Below the pieces are notes generated by a model. The model did not search any database and had not been told where the DNA came from. It saw only the letters and a program-made list of their open reading frames with translations. A stretch of DNA of 6,377 nt, taken from NCBI GenBank assembly GCA_018715825.1, contig DVKU01000178.1:1-6377 (forward strand), in the 5' to 3' direction. Below are positions 1-5,983 of the stretch, piece by piece. The stretch comes from Candidatus Avacholeplasma faecigallinarum (GTDB taxonomy: Bacteria > Bacillota_I > Bacilli_A > Acholeplasmatales > Anaeroplasmataceae). Position numbers and translations under genes: made by a program. Position 1 is the stretch's first letter; every line of letters begins with the position of its first letter.

Positions 1-1147
1 TGATGAATTTAATAGTATTTATAAAAGCAAAATAGAATTTAATTATTTATTTTTAGTACCATTATTATTCTTTATTTTGACTATCGTTTGTCTTTTTTTA
101 GCTATTTTTAAGGTTATACCTATCTTTAATATAATATATTTGTTAGTTGTAAATTTTTTATCAACAGCGTTTTTGTTAAAAAATGATATTTATTCTTTAG
201 ATGCTTTTAAGTATTATAATTTATGTGAATCATATGAAAGCCTATCTAATTTAATTATAAATCTCGACTTTAATAGTAGCTATTATGATGAGCTTAAGCA
301 AAAAATTAAGAATAATATTGATGATCTTAGAAGAATTAAAAAGGTCTATTTAGCTTTATCAACAAGAAAAAATATTGTTGCAAGAATTATTTTAAACGCT
401 TTATTTATTTATGATTTTTGGTTAATTTTTATTATAAATAGATTAGTTAAAAACTTATCTTCTTTAGATGAATTATTTTCTGCCATTGCTGTAATTGAAG
501 TAATGACATCATTTTCTAATATAGGAATCGATAACGAGCAATATTGCATTTCAGATGATAGTAGCATCATTAAGGGTGAAGAAATGTATCATCCCCTAGT
601 TAAGGATTGCATTAGTAATTCATTTACACTTAGTGGGGGCGTAATTTTAACTGGTAGTAATATGAGTGGTAAGACCACATTTATGAGAACTATTGGTATA
701 AACCAAATTTTATATAATGCCTCTTCAATTATTTGTGCAAAATCATTTTCATCATCCTATCTTCCTATTTTTACATCTTTACGAGCAAACGATATGCTTA
801 GTGAGGGTATCTCAACCTTTTATGCTGAAATCTTAAGAATGAAGAAGATGAATGAAGCAATATTAAATGGTAGATGCTTGATATTGGTCGATGAAATCTT
901 TAAAGGAACAAATGCTTATGAGCGCATCGAGGCTTCCTTAAAAATAATTGATAAATTTAATAGCTATAATGAATTATTTATTATAAGTACTCACGATTTT
1001 GAGCTTTGTAAGGCTAAAAATATTTTAAATTATCATTTTACAGAGCATTATGTTGATGATAAAATAGCTTTTGACTATAAAATAAAAGAAGGTCAATCAG
1101 AGTCAACTAACGCGATGTACCTTCTTAAAATGTCAGGCATTATTTAA
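1..1147 (+). CDS. MutS-family ATPase, membrane-anchored type (5' partial)
   Basis: The frame is open from base 2 without a stop, so the start lies outside the window; the TTG at 77 lies inside a hydrophobic helix and is not a credible start. Numbering from base 2, 381 residues are visible. Two adjacent hydrophobic segments (about 15-37 and 39-59) look like a membrane hairpin. A helical lever-like region follows (about 60-175), then a MutS ATPase core: the HPLV motif, Walker A GSNMSGKTT (218-226), Walker B LILVDE with D297 and E298 followed by FKGTN, and a switch histidine H331 in STHD. These are hallmarks of the MutS C-terminal ATPase. Family knowledge: MutS-related proteins of Bacillota with membrane helices and no visible mismatch-recognition domain are annotated as mismatch repair proteins, but their function is not established. 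Canonical MutS/MutS2 is unlikely because of the membrane segments. The gene converges with the HAD gene, overlapping it by 15 bp. Family call is firm, role unknown. Confidence 0.9.
   Translation, partial: DEFNSIYKSKIEFNYLFLVPLLFFILTIVCLFLAIFKVIPIFNIIYLLVVNFLSTAFLLKNDIYSLDAFKYYNLCESYESLSNLIINLDFNSSYYDELKQKIKNNIDDLRRIKKVYLALSTRKNIVARIILNALFIYDFWLIFIINRLVKNLSSLDELFSAIAVIEVMTSFSNIGIDNEQYCISDDSSIIKGEEMYHPLVKDCISNSFTLSGGVILTGSNMSGKTTFMRTIGINQILYNASSIICAKSFSSSYLPIFTSLRANDMLSEGISTFYAEILRMKKMNEAILNGRCLILVDEIFKGTNAYERIEASLKIIDKFNSYNELFIISTHDFELCKAKNILNYHFTEHYVDDKIAFDYKIKEGQSESTNAMYLLKMSGII
1080..1126 (-). terminator. Candidate terminator of the HAD gene, inside the mutS-like coding region
   Basis: Reading leftward, an 8-bp perfect stem (AAGAAGGT at 1126-1119, ACCTTCTT at 1093-1086) is followed directly by a T-rich tail, TTATTT (1085-1080). 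It begins 6 nt after the HAD stop codon. The loop is 25 nt, which is long for an efficient intrinsic terminator, and the stem has only three G-C pairs, so this is a weaker call than the rightward terminator. Confidence 0.35.
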
Positions 1148-1891
1148 AGATATTAATTGCAGCATACAACCATCTTCACTTGCTTGTAGCTTTGTGGTCA
1201 AATCACAAAGCTTTTTTAAATTTTCATCACCATTTAGCATGGCAATTTTTATATCACAAAGCTTTATGAATTCATAATCATCAAGGGAATCACCGATTCC
1301 GATGAAAGTGTAATTATTATATTTTTTCTTTAAGTTTAAAACTATATCCTCTTTAGATAAGCTATTAGCTTTAATTAATAACAGATAACGATTTTTATCT
1401 TCAGCAAGCTTAATATAGTTATAATTTTTGGATTTAACTTCAGTATAAAACTCCTCGATATTGCAGCTTTTATTTAAGGCAATTGTTAAGCTAGTTACAT
1501 CACAATCAAGATTGGTAATTTCTTTTCTATTTAATTTTGGATAAAGCATTTCTAGTCTTGATTGATATTTGTAGATATAAGTATTTTTATCATTTTCCAT
1601 ATAGGCTGTATAAATACAATCACCATACTTTAATATAATGTTGTTAATAAAATCAAAGGAGATATTATTATAATAAATATTATTATTTAGTTTGGCTATG
1701 CCACTTGATAATGATATATAATCACATGATGAGCTTTGTAAAATTTTTTGAAGCTCAAAAAAGTTTTGATAGGTAAGAACACAAAGTCTATTTTTATGAC
1801 AAAATTCTTCAATTAGCTTTAATGTATTTGGCGAAAGATTTTTATTTATTGCCAAAGTATTATCAAAATCACAAAAACAAAAATAAGCCAT
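1133..1891 (-). CDS. HAD superfamily hydrolase, Cof-like (IIB) phosphatase
   Basis: A 252-residue protein of the usual size for the Cof/HAD-IIB family. Motif I is DFDNT, with nucleophile D8 and acid/base D10. Motif II is probably T40 in VLTY. The motif III lysine is probably K180 in LSKED. Motif IV is GDSLDD, with D201 and D205 binding magnesium. The residues between about 75 and 170 would be the C2-type cap that selects substrate, and the C-terminal ASEDG resembles the usual NDEDGV-like end of the family. By family knowledge it is a soluble Mg-dependent phosphatase, typically acting on sugar phosphates or similar small phosphorylated metabolites; the substrate cannot be read from sequence. 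The ATG is supported by GAGGTGAT (1902-1895) just upstream. It is transcribed alone, divergently from the ftsK operon, and its TGA stop overlaps the mutS-like gene. A role linked to the neighbours is not evident. Confidence 0.92.
   Translation of the reverse strand: MAYFCFCDFDNTLAINKNLSPNTLKLIEEFCHKNRLCVLTYQNFFELQKILQSSSCDYISLSSGIAKLNNNIYYNNISFDFINNIILKYGDCIYTAYMENDKNTYIYKYQSRLEMLYPKLNRKEITNLDCDVTSLTIALNKSCNIEEFYTEVKSKNYNYIKLAEDKNRYLLLIKANSLSKEDIVLNLKKKYNNYTFIGIGDSLDDYEFIKLCDIKIAMLNGDENLKKLCDLTTKLQASEDGCMLQLISLNNA
1188..1217 (+). terminator. Intrinsic terminator of the mutS-like gene, inside the HAD coding region
   Basis: A perfect 9-bp stem (AGCTTTGTG at 1188-1196, CACAAAGCT at 1204-1212) with a 7-nt loop is followed by a T-run to 1217. 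It lies 40 nt after the mutS-like stop. On the opposite strand it encodes the HAD residues KLCDLTTKL. The T-run is present only for rightward transcription, so the element is one-directional and should not stop HAD transcription. No folding energy was computed. Confidence 0.68.
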
Positions 1892-1894
1892 AAT

Positions 1895-1902
1895 ATCACC
1901 TC
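1895..1902 (-). promoter_or_regulatory. Ribosome binding site of the HAD gene
   Basis: GAGGTGAT on the minus strand ends 3 nt before the ATG at 1891-1889, a near-perfect match to the Shine-Dalgarno consensus at normal spacing. It fixes the HAD start codon. Confidence 0.85.
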
Positions 1903-1918
1903 AAGAATTTTCTAATTT

Positions 1919-1932
1919 TTTCAAATTTGAAA
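1919..1932. promoter_or_regulatory. 14-bp palindrome, possible operator
   Basis: TTTCAAATTTGAAA is a perfect inverted repeat centred at 1925/1926. It lies in the HAD leader, between the HAD ribosome binding site and the divergent -10 elements. A dimeric regulator could bind it, but in AT-rich intergenic DNA such a palindrome can occur by chance and no regulator gene is adjacent. Confidence 0.25.
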
Positions 1933-1952
1933 TCTTTTATTTTTCTTAACAT

Positions 1953-1968
1953 TATTATATAATATAAT
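1953..1968. promoter_or_regulatory. Divergent promoter core: overlapping TATAAT elements on both strands
   Basis: Rightward -10 hexamers TATAAT occur at 1958-1963 and 1963-1968, about 20-30 bp ahead of the GTG start at 1990. A leftward TATAAT occupies 1959-1954. The core TATTATATAATA (1953-1964) is a perfect 12-bp palindrome, so the two directions share the same bases. No good -35 hexamer was found at 16-18 bp spacing on either strand, so the exact transcription start is uncertain. This is the only intergenic region (1892-1989) in the window, so promoters for both the HAD gene and the ftsK operon are expected here. Confidence 0.5.
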
Positions 1969-1974
1969 AGATAG

Positions 1975-1979
1975 AAAGG
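1975..1979 (+). promoter_or_regulatory. Ribosome binding site deciding the GTG start at 1990
   Basis: AAAGG lies 10 nt upstream of GTG 1990. The nearby ATG at 1982 is followed by TGA after two codons in its frame, so it cannot start the gene. The GTG is the only start compatible with this site and the long reading frame. Confidence 0.65.
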
Positions 1980-1989
1980 CGATGATATT

Positions 1990-2955
1990 GTGAAATTATT
2001 TTTATTAAAATTATGGATATTTAATCTTGATTTCACAACTATTTTAAGCTTTTTAATCGGTATTGTTTTAGGTGGAATCATCGTGTGTATGGTTTATGCC
2101 TTTATAGTTTTATCATCACTAAGAAATAAAAAATTTATAATTAAAACTCAAGAGGATAATTTAACTACGCAAGAGGTTAAGGATATGATTTCATCATCGC
2201 AAAAATCCTTCAAGGATAAGGACTTGCGAGGTGATTTATCAAGAATTGTTCATTGTAAGAATATCTGTACGAGCTTAGTATATGGTATAGCTACTAGATA
2301 TTATCCTAAAAGTAAACATCCCCTTTTAGAGCTTTCAATCGATGAGGTATTAATGCTAAATATCTATATTGAAAATAGAATTGAAGAAATTATGAATCGA
2401 AGGGGACTACGTTTATTAAAAAAATTAAAAATCTCTACAATAGTTGAGTTTACACAAATGACAAATAAGGTTATTGACTCTAAGGCCTTTAAGGTTAGCA
2501 AAGAGGTAAATTCAACTATTTCTACAATTAAGAAAATAGTAAATGTTGTTAATCCAGCTTGGTGGTTTAGAAAGCTTGTAATAGATAAGACAATTAATAT
2601 TATTACTAATAAGCTTTGTTTAGTTGTAATTGCCATTGTGGGTGAAGAGACATATAAAATTTATAGTAAGACTGTCTTTAATAAGGAAGTTAATATCGAT
2701 AGTAATATCGATGAAATTTTGGATTCTATAGATAAGGATTTTATAAATTGTAGTGCTGAGGCTAAAAATGAAAGCCCAAGTTTAAATAATGTAGAAGTAA
2801 CAGCAAATCATGATTATAGGATGAAAAGTAGATCATATATTCATAATGATGGTGAAATCTATAGCTGTAATTTTTCAAATGCCTTTCCTTTTAAAAGCAA
2901 GAAAATTAATGAAGAAAATGGGTTGGTGAAAATAGATGAAGAAGAAAATAATTGA
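1990..2955 (+). CDS. Single-pass membrane protein of unknown function, first gene of ftsK operon
   Basis: I do not recognise the family. The 321-residue protein has one strong hydrophobic segment near the N-terminus (about 15-43) followed by a basic RNKK stretch, implying N-terminus outside and a large cytoplasmic part under the positive-inside rule. Residues about 70-205 are helical and charged, with an HCKNIC stretch and an NPAWWFRK motif (188-195). A shorter hydrophobic stretch (210-217, LVVIAIVG) leads into EETYKIYSK and may be a buried helix, not a membrane pass. The last 90 residues are polar and acidic, probably disordered. The regular helical core and the lack of broken frames suggest a real, constrained protein. 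It starts at GTG, ends at TGA, and overlaps the next gene by 20 bp, so it is probably co-translated with the FtsK-type translocase. A membrane partner for that translocase is possible but unproven. Confidence 0.85.
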   Translation: MKLFLLKLWIFNLDFTTILSFLIGIVLGGIIVCMVYAFIVLSSLRNKKFIIKTQEDNLTTQEVKDMISSSQKSFKDKDLRGDLSRIVHCKNICTSLVYGIATRYYPKSKHPLLELSIDEVLMLNIYIENRIEEIMNRRGLRLLKKLKISTIVEFTQMTNKVIDSKAFKVSKEVNSTISTIKKIVNVVNPAWWFRKLVIDKTINIITNKLCLVVIAIVGEETYKIYSKTVFNKEVNIDSNIDEILDSIDKDFINCSAEAKNESPSLNNVEVTANHDYRMKSRSYIHNDGEIYSCNFSNAFPFKSKKINEENGLVKIDEEENN

Positions 2956-5188
2956 ATTTAATGAGCCAATTGAAAAGTTTAAAATACCACAAATAGATTT
3001 TTCAATGCGTGGGTTGATTCGTCGTAAGGATACTTTTAAAAAAAGTGCTGTTTGTTCGCCTATTCATGGAACACATGTTGTTGATAAAAATCATTATATA
3101 GATAATAGTGGTAGCGTCGATATCGATTATAATTACGATTTTATCCGTTCTAATAAGCATATATCTGATGAGGAATTAGAGCGTAGACATGGAACCAAGT
3201 ATTATGAATTTACTTTTGTAAATGATTCAATGAAGGATGCCTATGTGGGCGCTGATTATTCTAAAAAGGAGGAAAAAGAGGAGGTTTCAAGTAAACAGCC
3301 TAAGGAATTTAGCTTTATTTCTACAGCTGATGAGGTATTTAATGAACAGATTAAGCCTCAGGCCTATGAAAATGCTAAACAAGAAGAAAGCTATACTGAT
3401 CCTTCTAATGAATTTAAGTTAAATTTAAAAATTGATGATAGTCAAATGGCATATGAATATAATACTTATGATAACAATATGCCTAAGCCTAATCAAACAA
3501 ATATTCCAACCTTTTTAACACCAAAAGAGGAAAAACCTATAAATAATGATGGCTTTGAATTAAATGAAACCTTAACATTTGGTCAAACTCCAAGCTTTAA
3601 GGCTCCTGAAATTAATTTTGATAATCCGGCCGTTGATAAAAATCAAACTATAGAGGAAGCTATTAAAAAGATGCAGATGCAAAATAGCTATCAACCTCCT
3701 GTAAAAGAAGAAACTCAAGTACAATCTAGCTATGCTGATTATAGTATTCCTTATCAAAGGATATTTAAAAAGAGTGATGGTATGGTCGATGAGCATCCTA
3801 TTTGGCTTGAGGAGAAGAAGGAGATCATTAATCAATTATTAAAATCTTTTAGTATTGACGGTGAGGTCATAACCTATACTAAGGGACCAGCTTTTACTCG
3901 CTATGAAATACTTTTAGCTCCTGGTGTTAATGTTAAAAAGGTTAATCAAATATATGATAATCTTCAAAAGGACTTACAAGCTAAATCCTTGCGTATGCAA
4001 GCCCCAATTCCTGGTAAAAATACTATTGGTATTGAGGTTCCTAATGATGTGATGGATGTGGTATCTTTTGGCGATATTATTAATGAGGAATTTATGAATA
4101 ATAATAAGCCATTATCTATTGCTATGGGTAAGAATATTGATGGTAGTCCTGTATATCAAAATATTACTGATATGCCTCATGCCTTGATTGCAGGTGCAAC
4201 TCAATCTGGTAAATCAGTATGTATTAATACTATATTAATATCTCTTTTAATAAAGAATTCACCTGAAAGCCTTCGTCTTATACTAGTTGACCCTAAAAAG
4301 GTAGAATTATCCTTTTATAACGATTTACCACATTTATTAACGCCTGTAATTGATGATGCTATTATGGCTACTGAGGCATTAAAATGGAGCGTAAAGGAAA
4401 TGGAGCGTCGTTATGAGGTTTTAGCTAGAAATAGAGTTAGAAATATCGGAGATTATAACAAAAAACGTAAAGAGCATAAAGAAATGGAAAATATGCCATT
4501 TATAGTTATAGTAGTTGATGAGTTTAATGACTTGGTTATGCAGTGTGGTGCTGAGGCTAATGACTGTATTATCCGTCTTGCCCAAAAGGCTAGAGCCTGT
4601 GGTATGCATATTATTTTAGCTACTCAACGACCTACCGTTGATGTTGTTAATGGTACAATTAAGGCTAACATCACCTGCCGTATCGCTTTTAGGGTAGCTT
4701 CTGATGTAGATTCAAGAACTATTTTAGATGAAATAGGTGCTGAGTCTTTGCTTGGACGTGGTGATATGCTTATTAAGAATAATGGCAATCCTTTACGTGC
4801 CCAAGGTGCTTATATTTCTGATGATGAGATTAATGATGTTTGTGAATATATTAGTCAAAGATATCAGCCTCAATACGTATTTACTCATGATGATTTGAAA
4901 AAATCTATTAATAATAGCCAATCACATAATGGTATGCCTAATCAGAAGGAGGCTCCAGTTGAGTCAGAGGAGCTTTTATATCAAATAGCACTTGCGTGTG
5001 TTCAACAGGGTGTATGTTCAATAAATTCTATTCAAAATGGTTTTGGATTAGGATTTAATAGGGCTCAAAGAATTGTTCAGATTTTAGAGGAAAGAGAAAT
5101 TGTTTCTCCAAAAAATGGAACTAAGGGAAGAGAAATTTTGGTTGATTCCTATAAATTAAGAGAAATGTTTAATATAGATGAAGAGTGA
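2936..5188 (+). CDS. FtsK/SpoIIIE-family DNA translocase without membrane segments (SftA-like)
   Basis: A 750-residue ATP-driven DNA pump that by family moves chromosomal DNA at the division septum. Residues 1-280 are polar, with no membrane helices: a short conserved-looking start including SPIHG (41-45), then an acidic, Asn/Gln/Pro-rich linker. The alpha/beta motor runs from about 284 to 660: the EVITYTKGPAFTRYEI entry strand, Walker A GATQSGKS (420-427; Q replaces the usual G), DPKKVELS, Walker B VVDEFNDL with D528 and E529, ATQRP, and LGRGDML. The C-terminal gamma winged helix (about 676-745) reads oriented chromosomal sequences in this family. Classical FtsK and SpoIIIE carry about four N-terminal membrane helices; the soluble Bacillus SftA does not, so this resembles SftA in architecture. 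The ATG at 2936 lies inside the end of the upstream gene with only a weak GGTTGGTGA site, suggesting translational coupling. It ends in TGA, overlapping lepB. SpoIIIE is less likely. Confidence 0.95.
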   Translation: MKKKIIEFNEPIEKFKIPQIDFSMRGLIRRKDTFKKSAVCSPIHGTHVVDKNHYIDNSGSVDIDYNYDFIRSNKHISDEELERRHGTKYYEFTFVNDSMKDAYVGADYSKKEEKEEVSSKQPKEFSFISTADEVFNEQIKPQAYENAKQEESYTDPSNEFKLNLKIDDSQMAYEYNTYDNNMPKPNQTNIPTFLTPKEEKPINNDGFELNETLTFGQTPSFKAPEINFDNPAVDKNQTIEEAIKKMQMQNSYQPPVKEETQVQSSYADYSIPYQRIFKKSDGMVDEHPIWLEEKKEIINQLLKSFSIDGEVITYTKGPAFTRYEILLAPGVNVKKVNQIYDNLQKDLQAKSLRMQAPIPGKNTIGIEVPNDVMDVVSFGDIINEEFMNNNKPLSIAMGKNIDGSPVYQNITDMPHALIAGATQSGKSVCINTILISLLIKNSPESLRLILVDPKKVELSFYNDLPHLLTPVIDDAIMATEALKWSVKEMERRYEVLARNRVRNIGDYNKKRKEHKEMENMPFIVIVVDEFNDLVMQCGAEANDCIIRLAQKARACGMHIILATQRPTVDVVNGTIKANITCRIAFRVASDVDSRTILDEIGAESLLGRGDMLIKNNGNPLRAQGAYISDDEINDVCEYISQRYQPQYVFTHDDLKKSINNSQSHNGMPNQKEAPVESEELLYQIALACVQQGVCSINSIQNGFGLGFNRAQRIVQILEEREIVSPKNGTKGREILVDSYKLREMFNIDEE

Positions 5189-5972
5189 TATTTTGGAAGA
5201 TTCAAAAATTAAAAAAAATATTATATATAATATCTTTTTTATAATTTTATTAATAGCAATTTTAATAATTTCGATTGTTTTTTATAAAAGAATATTTAAG
5301 TTTTCTCTTATAATCGGCGCATTCAGTTATTTTTTAATAGTAATTTATTATGTTGCTATGGTTTTAGATATAATAATTTTAGGTAGCTATTTATATTATT
5401 GTTTTAATTATTTAAAGCACAAAGTAGAATATAATAAAGTCGCATCCTTATTTAAAAAAACAGATATCGTTACCTATATAAGTCATTGTATAGTAATATT
5501 GATGTTTGTTTTAACATATATGTTTACACCTTGTAGTGTTAGTGGTGATTCAATGCTAAATACCTACCATGATAGGGATCGCTTGATTTGTTCTAATTTA
5601 TTTTATACGCCTAAAAAAAATGATGTTATTGTCTTTGAATATAATGATAATGGCATTAATGAGCTATTTATAAAGAGGGTTATAGCTACAAAGGGAGATA
5701 CATTAAGCTATAGTATAGCTTCTGAAGTTCTATATGTAAATAATGAAGTTGTTTGTCATAATGTTAGTTTATTACAATATTTAACCATAATCGATTCTGA
5801 TAAAGTAGTTGATTACACTATTAATGAAGATAAGCTTTTGGTTTTAGGGGATAATAGGAATGTCTCTTATGATTCGCGCTATTTTGGTTTAATAGATGAG
5901 GATAAGGTTTTTGGTAGGGTTTTATTTAAAATATTCCCATTTGGAAAGGTGACAAACGAAATTTTAGATTAG
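5178..5972 (+). CDS. lepB: Signal peptidase I (Ser/Lys type) with extended N-terminal membrane region
   Basis: A 264-residue membrane protease of family S26 that removes signal peptides from exported proteins on the outer face of the membrane. The catalytic serine is S125 in VSGDSM and the general-base lysine is K166 in FIKRVIA; the 41-residue spacing matches the family. The C-terminal signature GDNRNVSYDSRYFG spans 224-237. The Ser/Lys dyad marks the bacterial type, not the ER type. Small Gram-positive enzymes have one membrane helix directly before the serine; here there are three, at about 15-36, 43-76 and 98-116, with a basic loop (79-95) that should be cytoplasmic. The usual MxPT after the serine reads MLNT, replacing Pro. 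The ATG overlaps the ftsK end by 11 bp without a clear ribosome binding site; a TTG at 5193, preceded by AGAGTGAT, is an alternative start five codons later. Next comes rbgA after 11 bp. Confidence 0.94.
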   Translation: MKSDILEDSKIKKNIIYNIFFIILLIAILIISIVFYKRIFKFSLIIGAFSYFLIVIYYVAMVLDIIILGSYLYYCFNYLKHKVEYNKVASLFKKTDIVTYISHCIVILMFVLTYMFTPCSVSGDSMLNTYHDRDRLICSNLFYTPKKNDVIVFEYNDNGINELFIKRVIATKGDTLSYSIASEVLYVNNEVVCHNVSLLQYLTIIDSDKVVDYTINEDKLLVLGDNRNVSYDSRYFGLIDEDKVFGRVLFKIFPFGKVTNEILD

Positions 5973-5974
5973 GA
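5971..5974 (+). promoter_or_regulatory. Ribosome binding site of rbgA, overlapping the lepB stop
   Basis: AGGA, part of AGGAAGTGAT, shares its first two bases with the lepB TAG stop (5970-5972) and lies 9 nt before the ATG at 5984. It decides the rbgA start and indicates coupled expression with lepB. Confidence 0.75.
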
Positions 5975-5983
5975 AGTGATTAT

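Noticed and set aside
77..79. TTG as start codon of the mutS-like gene
   Set aside because: The frame stays open to base 2, the codon lies inside a hydrophobic helix, and no ribosome binding site precedes it; the gene is simply cut by the window edge.
1202..1265. 13-bp direct repeat ATCACAAAGCTTT at 1202-1214 and 1253-1265
   Set aside because: Both copies encode the tetrapeptide KLCD in the HAD protein in the same frame, and AGCTTTGT-like words recur elsewhere in the window, so this reflects codon habit and not a repeat element.
1896..2081. Minus-strand frame of 61 codons
   Set aside because: It crosses the divergent promoter and the start of the 321-residue gene, has no family features, and has no credible start site.
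2364..2636. Minus-strand frame of 90 codons, hydrophobic
   Set aside because: It is antisense to the conserved-looking core of the 321-residue protein; hydrophobicity is what antisense of AT-rich charged helical coding sequence typically gives.
3237..3422. Alternative plus-strand frame inside ftsK
   Set aside because: Lies wholly within the ftsK linker in another frame, with Leu/Arg/Lys-rich low-complexity sequence and no supporting start signal.
3572..3835. Minus-strand frame of 87 codons inside ftsK
   Set aside because: Antisense shadow of the linker and motor start; no domain or ribosome binding site.
4193..4216. Q in the ftsK Walker A (GATQSGKS) as a sign of a dead motor
   Set aside because: The GxxxxGKS pattern and all other motor motifs are intact, and the substituted position is not catalytic; treated as lineage variation.
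4421..4609. Minus-strand frame inside the ftsK motor
   Set aside because: Antisense to the Walker B region, which is under strong protein constraint; no independent coding signal.
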